Source of the DNA: an uncultured Pelagibacteraceae bacterium
Lineage (GTDB): Bacteria; Pseudomonadota; Alphaproteobacteria; Pelagibacterales; Pelagibacteraceae
Assembly: GCA_902626575.1 (NCBI GenBank)
Contig: CACOFY010000002.1
Span: forward strand, 1 to 58,206
DNA length: 58,206 nt
Reading direction: 5' to 3'
The stretch's first letter is position 1; the number at the start of each line of letters is the position of its first letter. A program made the translations under genes and the position numbers. The notes under the pieces were generated by a model that saw only the letters and a list, made by a program, of their open reading frames with translations, had not been told where the DNA came from and made no database searches. Below, in pieces: positions 7,231 to 16,258 of this stretch.

Positions 7231-7917
7231 ATGAAATTTACCAATACTTTAATTAAAGGCAAATTAATCAAGCGATATAAGAGATTTTTTATAGATATAA
7301 AAGTAAATAATTCAACTGTAACAGCGCACTGTCCGAATACTGGTTCGATGCTTGGTTTATTAGACAAAGATAATGAAGTATGGATTAGTAAGGTCGATGA
7401 TCCAAACAGAAAATTGAAATTCACACTTGAAATAATTAAAGTAAAAAAATCATTAATTGGAGTCAACACTCATCGAGCTAATAGAATTGTTGAACATGGT
7501 TTAGAAAATAAATTAATAAATGAATTCAAATCTATTAAAAATATTAAGCGTGAATTCAAGTTTTCAAAAGATACTAGGTTTGATTTCCTTTGTAATAATA
7601 AAATCTTAGAAGTAAAGAATGTTACTTTTACAAGAAAAAAAGATTTTGCAGAGTTCCCTGATGCTGTTACCTCAAGAGGAAGCAAACATTTAGTAAAATT
7701 GATAGATTCTATAAGAAAAAATTATGTACCTTACGTCTTATTTTTAACTCAAATTCAAGGTATAAATAACTTTAGAATAGCTAAAGATATTGATGATAAT
7801 TACTTTCAAAATTATTTAAAAGCTAAAAAAGCTGGAGTGAAATTTTTAGCATATAGATGTCATTTGAGTTCTAAAGAGATAAAAATTGAAAAAAAAATTA
7901 AAATAATTGATGAATAA
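7231..7917 (+). CDS. sfsA: SfsA family protein (228 aa)
   Basis: Features typical of SfsA are the N-terminal OB-like domain with CPNTGSMLGLL (about residue 31) and the nuclease-like C-terminal domain with RFDF..., LEVKNVT, FPDAVTSRGSKHL. The Asp, Glu-x-Lys arrangement is that of a PD-(D/E)XK-type site. Length matches the family (about 230). SfsA was named for sugar fermentation stimulation in E. coli; biochemical function is still uncertain. Its stop overlaps the start of map by 8 bases. Confidence 0.92.
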   Translation: MKFTNTLIKGKLIKRYKRFFIDIKVNNSTVTAHCPNTGSMLGLLDKDNEVWISKVDDPNRKLKFTLEIIKVKKSLIGVNTHRANRIVEHGLENKLINEFKSIKNIKREFKFSKDTRFDFLCNNKILEVKNVTFTRKKDFAEFPDAVTSRGSKHLVKLIDSIRKNYVPYVLFLTQIQGINNFRIAKDIDDNYFQNYLKAKKAGVKFLAYRCHLSSKEIKIEKKIKIIDE

Positions 7918-8683
7918 TTATTCTGAAAAATTTGAAAAAATGAGAGTTGCTGGAAAGCTAGCTGCTGAATGTTTAGATATGATTACAGATCATATTAAAC
8001 CAGGCATAACTACAAATAAAATTGATAATTTATCTTACGAGTTTATAAGAGACAATGGAGGATACTCTGCCCCTCTATATTATAGAGGATTTGAAAGATC
8101 TTTGTGTACATCATTAAATCACGTTATCTGCCATGGTATTCCTTCAGATAGAGAGCTTGAAGAAAACGATATCTTAAATATTGATGTTACAACGATAGTA
8201 GATGGTTATCATGGGGATACTAGCAGAATGTTTACTGTTGGTGAAATTTCTGTAAAAGCAAAAAATTTAATTGATGCCACTTATAACTCACTAATGAATG
8301 CAACAAAAATTCTTAAGCCAGGTATAAAATTAGGAGACATTGGATACGAAATCCAATCCTATGTTGAGGCTAAAGGCTTTAGTGTTGTAAGAGATTTTTG
8401 TGGACATGGAATTAGTAATATATTTCACGAACCACCAAATGTTCTGCATTATGGAAAAAAAAATACTGGAAGTGAATTACAACCTGGGATGACTTTTACA
8501 ATTGAGCCTATGATAAATTTAGGAAAATATGATGCCAAAGTTCTTAAAGACGGATGGACAGCTGTTACAAAAGATAAATCTTTATCTGCACAATTTGAGC
8601 ATACAGTAGGAATAACCGAAAATGGTTATGAAATTTTCACAGAATCTGTTAAAGGTTATAAAAAGCCCCCATATAATAAATGA
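7910..8683 (+). CDS. map: Type I methionine aminopeptidase
   Basis: The enzyme removes the initiator Met from new proteins using a two-metal site. The five metal ligands are visible: the two Asp in NIDVTTIVDGYHGDTSRM, the His in GHGISNIFHEPPN, the Glu in FTIEPMI and the Glu in AQFEHTVG. Length (257) is normal. I chose the ATG at 7910; a TTG three bases upstream would add one Met. The gene overlaps sfsA and its TGA overlaps the ATG of purB (ATGA). Confidence 0.96.
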   Translation: MNNYSEKFEKMRVAGKLAAECLDMITDHIKPGITTNKIDNLSYEFIRDNGGYSAPLYYRGFERSLCTSLNHVICHGIPSDRELEENDILNIDVTTIVDGYHGDTSRMFTVGEISVKAKNLIDATYNSLMNATKILKPGIKLGDIGYEIQSYVEAKGFSVVRDFCGHGISNIFHEPPNVLHYGKKNTGSELQPGMTFTIEPMINLGKYDAKVLKDGWTAVTKDKSLSAQFEHTVGITENGYEIFTESVKGYKKPPYNK

Positions 8684-9972
8684 TATCAAGATATTCAAGA
8701 AAAGAGTTAGTAAATATTTGGTCTGAGGAAAACAAATATAATATTTGGTTAGATGTTGAAATTGCTGCGGCGCAGGCAATGGAAAAATATAAAATAATTC
8801 CTAAAGGTGTTTCATCAATCGTTAAAAGAAAAGGGAAAATTAATGTAAAAAGGATTCACCAAATTGAGTCTAAAGTTAAACATGATGTAATTGCATTTTT
8901 AACATCAATTACAGAAAAAGCTGGTTATAATGCTCGATACTTGCATCAAGGCATGACTTCGTCTGATGTATTAGATACTAGTTTCAACATTCAGTTAGTT
9001 CAATCTGGAAAAATATTATTAGGTGATATTGATAGAATTTTATCTGTCCTTAAAAAAAAAGCGCTTAGATATAAATTTACTCCATGCATAGGGAGAAGTC
9101 ACGGTATACATGCTGAACCGATTACTTTTGGTTTGAAGTTAGCTTCTTATTATGAGGAGTTCAAAAGAAATAAAAAACGTCTACAAAGCGCAATTGATGA
9201 AGTCTCTACATGTGCAATCTCAGGTGCTGTTGGAACATTTGCCAATATTGATCCTAGGGTTGAAATATATGTCTCCAAAAAACTAAAACTAAGACCTGAA
9301 CCAATTTCAACACAAGTTATTCCAAGAGATAGACATGCATATTATTTTTCAATACTTGGGATAATTGCTGGTTCTATTGAGAGAATTGCTACCGAAATTA
9401 GACATTTACAAAGATCTGAAGTTTATGAATTACAAGAATATTTTTCAAAAGATCAGAAAGGTTCTTCTGCTATGCCACATAAAAAAAATCCAATTTTAAG
9501 TGAAAATTTAACTGGTCTTGCAAGAATTGTTCGAAGTCATGTTACTCCAGCATTAGAAAATATTGCACTTTGGCATGAAAGAGATATTTCTCACTCAAGT
9601 GTTGAAAGAAGCATTGGTCCAGACTCAAATATAACTTTAGATTTTGCATTAGTCAGATTATCTAATCTTTTGGATAATATGGTTGTTTATCCAAAAAAAA
9701 TGATAAAAAATTTAAATTTAACTAATGGTGTTGTTTTTTCACAAGAAGTAATGCTTGAACTTACAAAGGTTGGACTTACTAGAGAAAAAGCTTATAGGAT
9801 AATACAAAAGCATGCAAAGGTAAGTATCTCTAAGAATATAAATTTAATTGATTTATTAAAAAAAGATAGATTAATTTACTCGAAAATTCCAAATAAAAAA
9901 ATGGATAGTATTTTTAAATATTCAAAGCATCTTAAAAATATAAATTATATTTTTAGAAGAGTTTTTAAATAA
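8680..9972 (+). CDS. purB: Adenylosuccinate lyase
   Basis: This enzyme acts twice in purine synthesis, splitting fumarate from SAICAR and from adenylosuccinate. The fumarase/aspartase superfamily signature GSSAMPHKKNP is present near residue 260, as are TSSDVLDTSFN near residue 87 and GRSHGIHAEP. Length 430 is typical. It is the first of the purine genes and is joined to map by a 4-base overlap and to purC by one base. Confidence 0.97.
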   Translation: MISRYSRKELVNIWSEENKYNIWLDVEIAAAQAMEKYKIIPKGVSSIVKRKGKINVKRIHQIESKVKHDVIAFLTSITEKAGYNARYLHQGMTSSDVLDTSFNIQLVQSGKILLGDIDRILSVLKKKALRYKFTPCIGRSHGIHAEPITFGLKLASYYEEFKRNKKRLQSAIDEVSTCAISGAVGTFANIDPRVEIYVSKKLKLRPEPISTQVIPRDRHAYYFSILGIIAGSIERIATEIRHLQRSEVYELQEYFSKDQKGSSAMPHKKNPILSENLTGLARIVRSHVTPALENIALWHERDISHSSVERSIGPDSNITLDFALVRLSNLLDNMVVYPKKMIKNLNLTNGVVFSQEVMLELTKVGLTREKAYRIIQKHAKVSISKNINLIDLLKKDRLIYSKIPNKKMDSIFKYSKHLKNINYIFRRVFK

Positions 9973-10754
9973 TGAAAAAAGGGAAAAAATTATACGAGGG
10001 TAAAGCTAAAATTATTTATGCTTGTGCCGAAAAGAATTTAGTCATCCAACATTTTAAAGATGATGCAACAGCATTTAATAATCAAAAAAAATCTGTAATT
10101 GAAGGTAAAGGAATTTTAAATAACAGAATCTCTGAACATATACTTACTTGCTTAAGTCAAGCTGGTATTAAAAATCATTTGGTTAAACGTATCAATATGA
10201 GAGAACAATTAATTAAACATGTGAGTATAATTCCAATAGAGTTTATAGTAAGAAATATTGCAACAGGTTCACTAACCAAAAGGCTTGGAATCGAGGAAGG
10301 GACTGTTTTAGATAACCCCTTAATAGAGTATTGTTTAAAAGATGATAAGCTAGGCGATCCACTTATATCAAAGGAGCATATTTTAACTTTTAAATGGGCC
10401 ACCAAAAAAGAAATTGAAAAAATTGATAGGCAATTAAATAGAATTAATGATTTTCTTGTTGGAATGTTTAGGGGTGTAGGAATTAAGTTGGTAGATTTTA
10501 AAGTTGAATTTGGAAGATTAAAAAATAGTAACGAGGTTATTTTGGCAGACGAAATAAGTCCTGATACTTGTAGGCTTTGGGATATGAATACCGAAAAAAA
10601 ATTAGATAAAGATAGATTTAGAAATAATTTAGGTAATTTAGTTGAAGCTTATCAAGATGTGGCAAGAAGACTTGGTATTCTTCATGAGCAATCAAATATA
10701 AGACCTATAAAGTTTCCAAGACCAAAAGCCGTAAAACTAAAAAAAAATAAATGA
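9972..10754 (+). CDS. purC: SAICAR synthetase
   Basis: It joins aspartate to CAIR with ATP in purine synthesis. Diagnostic stretches include LYEGKAKIIYA at the start, the FKDDATAFNNQKK region, and ILADEISPDTCRLWD near residue 190. Length (260) is slightly above the 240 of the shortest bacterial forms. It sits between purB and purS with one- and four-base overlaps. Confidence 0.97.
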   Translation: MKKGKKLYEGKAKIIYACAEKNLVIQHFKDDATAFNNQKKSVIEGKGILNNRISEHILTCLSQAGIKNHLVKRINMREQLIKHVSIIPIEFIVRNIATGSLTKRLGIEEGTVLDNPLIEYCLKDDKLGDPLISKEHILTFKWATKKEIEKIDRQLNRINDFLVGMFRGVGIKLVDFKVEFGRLKNSNEVILADEISPDTCRLWDMNTEKKLDKDRFRNNLGNLVEAYQDVARRLGILHEQSNIRPIKFPRPKAVKLKKNK

Positions 10755-10984
10755 AAATTAAAGTCGTTGTAACTTTAAAAAATGGAGTTTTAGATCCTCA
10801 AGGTAAAGCGATTCAACAAACACTTAACGGTATGGGCTATTCAAATATTGAAGGTGTTAGACAAGGTAAATATTTTGATTTAGAAATTGCTGAAAGAGAT
10901 GAGGCTAAAGCTAAAGCTGCAGCTGAAGAAATGTGCAAAAAATTATTAGCAAACCTAGTAATCGAGGATTTTAAAATTTTATAA
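10751..10984 (+). CDS. purS: PurS, FGAM synthase small subunit
   Basis: The 77-residue product has the PurS pattern: KVVVTLKNGVLDPQGKAIQ at the start and GVRQGKYFDLEI in the middle. PurS dimers bridge PurQ and the small form of PurL and help channel ammonia. Its presence agrees with the 730-residue PurL downstream. ATGA overlap with purC. Confidence 0.96.
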   Translation: MKIKVVVTLKNGVLDPQGKAIQQTLNGMGYSNIEGVRQGKYFDLEIAERDEAKAKAAAEEMCKKLLANLVIEDFKIL

Positions 10985-10990
10985 ATAGTA

Positions 10991-11674
10991 ATGAAATCTT
11001 CAGTAATTATATTTCCGGGCTCTAATTGTGATAGAGACATGGATGTAGCCCTAAAAAAATTTGGTTTTAAAAATACAATGGTATGGCACAACGATGATAA
11101 ACTTCCAAAAAGCGATTTAATAGTTCTACCAGGAGGCTTTTCATATGGTGATTATTTAAGGTGCGGGAGTATAGCTGGTAAAAGTAAAATTATTAATTCT
11201 GTGATTGATTTTGCAAAAACAGGTGGATTAGTTTTGGGAATTTGTAATGGCTTTCAAATATTAACTGAAACTGGACTATTGCCTGGTGTCCTTCTACAAA
11301 ATAAGAATATTGAGTTTATTTGTAAAAACGTATTCGTTAAAATAAATGATAAGAATAATAAATATTTCAATAAAATTAATAAAGAAATTCTTGAGCTTCA
11401 TATTGCTCACAATGAGGGTAATTATTTCTGTACAAATGATGAGTTAAAAATGCTTGAAGATAATGATCTTGTAGCAGTTTCTTATTGCGATGAAAAAGGT
11501 GAAGTAAATGAAAAATCAAATCCCAATGGAGCATTACAAAATATTGCTGGTATATTTAATAAAGAAAAGAATATTTTAGGTATGATGCCTCATCCTGAAA
11601 GGATGATTGATAAATATCTTTCGGGAGAAGATGGATCAATTTTTTTTAAAAATTTAATTAATAATATTAAATGA
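10991..11674 (+). CDS. purQ: PurQ, FGAM synthase glutaminase subunit
   Basis: This is a class I glutamine amidotransferase that feeds ammonia to PurL. The nucleophile Cys is in LGICNGFQIL near residue 86, the oxyanion GG in VLPGGFSYGDYLR, and the catalytic His-x-Glu in MMPHPERM near the C-terminus. Length 227 is typical. The stop overlaps the start of the next gene, a secreted protein, by 4 bases. Confidence 0.96.
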   Translation: MKSSVIIFPGSNCDRDMDVALKKFGFKNTMVWHNDDKLPKSDLIVLPGGFSYGDYLRCGSIAGKSKIINSVIDFAKTGGLVLGICNGFQILTETGLLPGVLLQNKNIEFICKNVFVKINDKNNKYFNKINKEILELHIAHNEGNYFCTNDELKMLEDNDLVAVSYCDEKGEVNEKSNPNGALQNIAGIFNKEKNILGMMPHPERMIDKYLSGEDGSIFFKNLINNIK

Positions 11675-12555
11675 AAATTAGAATTAAACTATATTATATA
11701 TTGATAACTTTTTTTATGATGATCGGTGTTGTATTTGCCGAAGTTATATCAAAAGATCCTAACTATATAAAAGATAGAGGTTATGCTGGTGGCGTTAAGT
11801 TTAATAAGGTGCATATTGCTAACTATCAAAAGAAGGAATTAAAAAATCACAATTATACTATCATTAAAGATCCAACAGGTAGATTCGATATAATTGAAAG
11901 TATTAGTCCTAGAACAGGTGATTGTGGTACAGCAGGTCATTTCTGGCAGTCAAACAAGGTTAAGATAGGTACTGGCACTACCGATTGTAATAGTAATAGA
12001 TTAAGACTTGAAGTGTCTTTTGATAAAGACATTAGAACAGGTAAGAAAGATAAAAATATTTGGTTCAGTTATTATATTTATGTACCTGATACACCTGATA
12101 ATTTAGTTGATCCATTATTACAACCTTATATTACACAATTCTATGGTGCAAATCATAAAGAGTATGGTGGTCAAGACAGAGGCGGTTACGGACCTCAATT
12201 TTCTGCTTCTATATATAACGGTAAACTAACTATGGATGGTGTTACATTAGTAGATAAAGAAAATCTAAAAGGTAAGTGGCACTTGATTGAGTATAATATA
12301 TTGTATTCCAGAACAAACGGTTATGTAAGAGCATATATTAATGGTGAATTAAAAGTAAATAGAGAGGGCTTTCAAACATCAAAACATAGTCATACTCATG
12401 TTAAGTATGGTACATATATGCATCCTGAATATGGTGGTGCAGGCTATCCTACAGCCTCAGGCTATCCTGAAGGTTATAAGTTTCCAGGACACACTATATA
12501 CTTTGCTGAGGTTTCTTTTGCAACAGAGAGAAGTAAATTAAAGACATCTAAATAA
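11671..12555 (+). CDS. Secreted polysaccharide-lyase-like protein inside the purine operon (294 aa)
   Basis: A signal peptide (residues 1-23, cleavage after VFA) leads a mature protein that looks like a concanavalin-A-type jelly roll: [13 protein letters not shown], a [11 protein letters not shown] strand, [20 protein letters not shown] and INGELK. This layout recalls the heparin-lyase-like family (PF14099), whose members cut uronic-acid-containing glycans; I cannot assign catalytic residues or the substrate. Two Cys may pair. It overlaps purQ by 4 bases and purL by 1, so it is cotranscribed and probably translationally coupled. By eye its codon use is richer in Gly and Thr and less A-run-rich than purL, hinting at later insertion. 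Confidence 0.7.
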   Translation: MKIRIKLYYILITFFMMIGVVFAEVISKDPNYIKDRGYAGGVKFNKVHIANYQKKELKNHNYTIIKDPTGRFDIIESISPRTGDCGTAGHFWQSNKVKIGTGTTDCNSNRLRLEVSFDKDIRTGKKDKNIWFSYYIYVPDTPDNLVDPLLQPYITQFYGANHKEYGGQDRGGYGPQFSASIYNGKLTMDGVTLVDKENLKGKWHLIEYNILYSRTNGYVRAYINGELKVNREGFQTSKHSHTHVKYGTYMHPEYGGAGYPTASGYPEGYKFPGHTIYFAEVSFATERSKLKTSK

Positions 12556-14747
12556 TGCTTGTTAACGAGAAAATTGCAATTGAACATGGTTTGAAATCAG
12601 ATGAATATAAAAAAATTTGTCAGTTACTGAAGAGAACTCCAAATATTACTGAACTTGGAATTTTTTCAGCAATGTGGAATGAACATTGTTCATACAAATC
12701 ATCAAGAAGACATCTAAAAAACTTACATACAAAAGGAAAAAAAGTTATTCAAGGGCCAGGTGAAAACGCTGGTGTAATAGATATTGGTGATGATGATGCA
12801 ATAGTATTCAAGATAGAAAGTCATAATCATCCATCATTTATTGAACCATATCAAGGCGCTGCCACAGGAGTTGGTGGTATAATGAGAGACGTTTTTACTA
12901 TGGGTGCAAGACCTATTGCCAATCTAAATTCAATCCATTTTGGCTCACCTCAACACAAAAAAACAAAAAATTTATTAAGAGGAGTTGTGAAAGGAATTGG
13001 TGGTTATGGTAATTGTATAGGGGTACCAACTATTGCAGGCCAAACAAGTTTCGACGAGTCATATAATGGAAATATTTTAGTAAATGCAATGACCCTAGGT
13101 CTTGTAAATAAGAAAAAAATTTTTTATTCAAAAGCAGCTGGAATTAATAAACCAGTTATTTATGTTGGATCAAAAACTGGTAGAGACGGCATACATGGTG
13201 CTAGTATGGCGTCAGCAGTTTTTGATGACAAAATTGAGGAAAAAAAACCAACAGTTCAGGTTGGGGATCCCTTTACTGAAAAACTCTTATTGGAGGCCTG
13301 TCTTGAATTAATGGCAGACGATTCTATAATTTCAATCCAAGATATGGGTGCAGCCGGATTGACATCCTCAAGCGTGGAAATGGCATCAAAAGGAAAACTT
13401 GGAATAGAATTAAATCTTAATAAAGTTCCTTGTCGGGAAGAAAAAATGAATCCATATGAAATTATGTTATCAGAAAGCCAAGAAAGAATGCTTATAGTTC
13501 TTGAAAATGGAAAGGAAGAAAAAGCTAAAAAAATTTTTGATAAATGGGATCTTGATTTTGCTATAATAGGAAAAACCACAAACTCAAAAAAAATTGAATT
13601 ATATTTTGATGATAAAAAAGTTTGTGACATACCGGTAGACTTTTTAGCTGAGAACGCTCCTGTATATGATAGAAAATGGAAAAAAATAAAACTTCCTCAA
13701 AGCATAAAATTTAAGAAACAAGATTTTAAAGCTTTAAAAATTGAGGATTGTTTAAAAAAATTATTATCGCATCCAAATATATGTGACAAGCAATGGATTT
13801 GGGATCAATATGATCATACAGTGATGGGAGATACTATTCAAAAACCAGGCGGAGACTCTGGCGTTGTGAGAATTCATGGAACATCTAAAGCTGTTGCTGC
13901 ATCAGTAGATTCATCAGCTTTATATTGTTTTGCACATCCTTTATCAGGAGGAAAACAGATTGTATGTGAAAGTTGGAGAAATTTAATTTCTGTTGGATCA
14001 GAACCTATTGCTATTACAAATTGTTTAAATTTTGGAAACCCAGAAAAAGAAAAAAATATGGGAGAATTTGTTGAATGTGTCCAAGGTATTTCAGAAGCAA
14101 GCAAATATTTAGATTTTCCTGTCGTTTCTGGAAATGTGTCTTTTTATAATGAAACCAAAGATAAGGGCATCAAACCAACTCCATCTATTGGAGGAGTGGG
14201 TATTATAAAAGATTATAAAAATATGATTTCAATGGGTTTAAAAAATAGTGGGAACATAGTTTTGGTAATTGGAAAAACAATTGGACATTTAGAACAAAGT
14301 ATATTTGCAAGGGAGATTTTATCCGAAAAAAAGGGACCCCCACCCGAAATTAATCTATTTAATGAAAAAAATAACGGTTTAACAGTATTAAAAATGATTA
14401 ATGAAAATCTGGTAGAGTCATGTCATGATATTTCATTAGGAGGAATATTGGTTGCAATTTCTAAAATGTGTATAAAAAGTAAAAAGGGTTTTAAGCTAAA
14501 TCAGCTTAAAGGATTAGTTAATAAATTTGAGTATTTTTTTGGAGAAGACCAGGCCAGGTATTTAATAGAGATTAGTAAAGAAAACTTGCCAAAAGTAGAT
14601 AAGATTTTAAAACAAAATTCTGTACATTATGATGAGTTAGGATCCGTAATTGATAAGAATATTGAACTTTCTGATGAGATTAAATTGTCAATTGACGATT
14701 TAGAAAAGAACTATAAAAACTGGTTAAGAAGGTATATGTTAAATTAA
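12555..14747 (+). CDS. purL: PurL, FGAM synthase large subunit (small form)
   Basis: It makes formylglycinamidine ribonucleotide from FGAR. It is the 730-residue form that needs separate PurQ and PurS, both present upstream. Recognisable motifs: [11 protein letters not shown] near residue 42, [19 protein letters not shown] near residue 87, GDPFTEK and SCHDISLGG near residue 620. A TAATG junction joins it to the preceding secreted protein gene, and it overlaps bolA by one base. Confidence 0.97.
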   Translation: MLVNEKIAIEHGLKSDEYKKICQLLKRTPNITELGIFSAMWNEHCSYKSSRRHLKNLHTKGKKVIQGPGENAGVIDIGDDDAIVFKIESHNHPSFIEPYQGAATGVGGIMRDVFTMGARPIANLNSIHFGSPQHKKTKNLLRGVVKGIGGYGNCIGVPTIAGQTSFDESYNGNILVNAMTLGLVNKKKIFYSKAAGINKPVIYVGSKTGRDGIHGASMASAVFDDKIEEKKPTVQVGDPFTEKLLLEACLELMADDSIISIQDMGAAGLTSSSVEMASKGKLGIELNLNKVPCREEKMNPYEIMLSESQERMLIVLENGKEEKAKKIFDKWDLDFAIIGKTTNSKKIELYFDDKKVCDIPVDFLAENAPVYDRKWKKIKLPQSIKFKKQDFKALKIEDCLKKLLSHPNICDKQWIWDQYDHTVMGDTIQKPGGDSGVVRIHGTSKAVAASVDSSALYCFAHPLSGGKQIVCESWRNLISVGSEPIAITNCLNFGNPEKEKNMGEFVECVQGISEASKYLDFPVVSGNVSFYNETKDKGIKPTPSIGGVGIIKDYKNMISMGLKNSGNIVLVIGKTIGHLEQSIFAREILSEKKGPPPEINLFNEKNNGLTVLKMINENLVESCHDISLGGILVAISKMCIKSKKGFKLNQLKGLVNKFEYFFGEDQARYLIEISKENLPKVDKILKQNSVHYDELGSVIDKNIELSDEIKLSIDDLEKNYKNWLRRYMLN

Positions 14748-14992
14748 TGGCAATGCAGTTAAAAGAAATTGAAGTTCTAATTAAAGAATCTTTTCCTGAC
14801 GCTATAATAGAAATTCAAGATTTAGCTGGTGATGGTAATCACTATTCAGCGACTGTTATTTCGTCGAAATTTGCAGGAAAAACTAAAATTCAACAACATA
14901 AAATGGTATATGACTCATTAAGAGGTAAAATGGGTAATGAGTTGCATGCTCTCGCACTAAAAACTAAGGAGAAAGATGGATCAGCAAGTTAA
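14747..14992 (+). CDS. BolA-family protein
   Basis: The 81-residue protein has the BolA fold hallmarks: GDGNHYSATVIS near residue 28 and the RHQ-like QQHKMVYDSLRGKMGNELHAL helix region. BolA proteins bind a [2Fe-2S] cluster together with monothiol glutaredoxins; the very next gene encodes one and overlaps it by 17 bases. A role in iron-sulfur cluster handling is therefore likely. Confidence 0.94.
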   Translation: MAMQLKEIEVLIKESFPDAIIEIQDLAGDGNHYSATVISSKFAGKTKIQQHKMVYDSLRGKMGNELHALALKTKEKDGSAS

Positions 14993-15302
14993 AGAAAAAA
15001 TTGAAAAAGAAATAACAAATAACGAAGTTTGTTTATTTATGAAAGGTACACCAGAAGTGCCTGAATGCGGTTTCTCCATGGCGGTTGTAAATATTTTAAA
15101 GTTATTAGAAGTGAACTACAAAGGAGTGAATGTTTTAGCAGATCAATCTATTCGTGAAGGAATTAAGATATATAGTGAATGGCCTACTATACCACAATTG
15201 TATGTAAATAAAGAATTTATAGGTGGTTGTGATATTGTAAAAGAAATGTTCGAGTCTGGAGAATTAAAAAATCTTTTAAAGTCAAAAAATTTAATTAAAT
15301 GA
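14976..15302 (+). CDS. grxD: Monothiol glutaredoxin, Grx4 type
   Basis: The active site is CGFS near residue 32, in the setting FMKGTPEVPECGFSM, the signature of monothiol glutaredoxins that carry and transfer iron-sulfur clusters with BolA. WPTIPQLYVNKEFIGGCDI near residue 68 binds glutathione. Length 108 is normal. The reading frame begins inside the end of bolA, so the two products are made together. Confidence 0.96.
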   Translation: MDQQVKEKIEKEITNNEVCLFMKGTPEVPECGFSMAVVNILKLLEVNYKGVNVLADQSIREGIKIYSEWPTIPQLYVNKEFIGGCDIVKEMFESGELKNLLKSKNLIK

Positions 15303-15562
15303 GACAATACATATACAAAACTATAATAGCCGTAGTTGCTTTAATTATAGTTTTCGAGTTTACCATTGGTAAAACAATTAATAAGTTTAATCAAAAAGCT
15401 GAAATAATTTTTACTAAAGAAGGAAGAAAAAATATGGTTAATTCGGTGAAAATTGAGATGCAAAAAGCTATTGATAAGGAAAATTATTTAACTGAAGATG
15501 AAAGATTATTGATAAATAGGTTTATTTCAAAAATTAGAAATGAACTTAAATCAGTTAAATGA
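15299..15562 (+). CDS. Small membrane-anchored hypothetical protein (87 aa)
   Basis: One hydrophobic segment (about residues 5-23) is followed by a charged, helix-prone tail of about 60 residues, probably on the periplasmic or cytoplasmic face as a short coiled structure. I recognise no family. It overlaps grxD and the next gene by 4 bases at each end (ATGA), so it is part of the purine-bolA-grxD transcription unit. Confidence 0.75.
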   Translation: MRQYIYKTIIAVVALIIVFEFTIGKTINKFNQKAEIIFTKEGRKNMVNSVKIEMQKAIDKENYLTEDERLLINRFISKIRNELKSVK

Positions 15563-16257
15563 TCAACATAGTAAAAAAAGTATATAAAAAAATTCATATA
15601 ATTCAAAATATCTTCATTAAAAATAAATTTTTAATAAACAAAAAAAGTTATGCTATGGAGGGTGAAGATCTTGAAATAGTAAAAATCTTAAAAAATATCA
15701 AAGATGGTTTTTATGTTGATGCTGGTGGCTATCATCCATTGGATAGAAATAATACTTATCTTTTATATAAAAAAAATTGGAGAGGAATTAATATTGATTT
15801 AAGCGAATTTTCTATAGATTTATTTAATTTTATAAGACCTGAAGATATAAATATAAACGTGGCTGTCAAAAATAGTGATGACAAAGCTATATTTTATTAT
15901 CAAAAAAAACTAAGTCAATTGACAACAATTAAGAAGGAAATTGCTAACCAAAGAATGCAAGGCCATATAAAAGAAATGGAAATTAAATCTAATAAACTAA
16001 CAACTATTATTAATAATACTAAATATAAAAACAGAAAAATTGATTTTTTAAATATAGATTTAGAAGGTGCAGATTTTGAAGCACTCCAATCTTTAGATTT
16101 TAATATTTATAGGCCAAAACTAATTTGTGTTGAAATTTATGATGAGGATATTGAAGAATCTAATATAAATCTTTTTCTCAAAGATTTAGAATATACAAGA
16201 AAATGGTCAGCTACATTTAGTCATTTGTACACCGATAATTTAACTGATTTTAACTAA
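15559..16257 (+). CDS. FkbM-family methyltransferase (232 aa)
   Basis: The pattern FYVDAGGYHPLDRNNTYLLYK near residue 55, followed by a GINIDL strand and DFLNIDLEGADFEALQSLD near residue 170, is that of FkbM-type SAM-dependent methyltransferases, which often modify sugars of surface glycans. It is the last gene of the plus-strand run and ends 1 base before a convergent membrane glycosyltransferase-like gene, which would fit a shared role in surface polysaccharide, though that is only proximity. Confidence 0.8.
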   Translation: MINIVKKVYKKIHIIQNIFIKNKFLINKKSYAMEGEDLEIVKILKNIKDGFYVDAGGYHPLDRNNTYLLYKKNWRGINIDLSEFSIDLFNFIRPEDININVAVKNSDDKAIFYYQKKLSQLTTIKKEIANQRMQGHIKEMEIKSNKLTTIINNTKYKNRKIDFLNIDLEGADFEALQSLDFNIYRPKLICVEIYDEDIEESNINLFLKDLEYTRKWSATFSHLYTDNLTDFN

Positions 16258-16258
16258 G

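Noticed and set aside
7340..7352. Another TGGTTCGA T-arm-like word
   Set aside because: It codes for the conserved TGSM of SfsA; no tRNA structure is present.
7470..7685. Open frame on the minus strand opposite sfsA
   Set aside because: It is a shadow of a well-recognised gene; no motif or ribosome site supports it.
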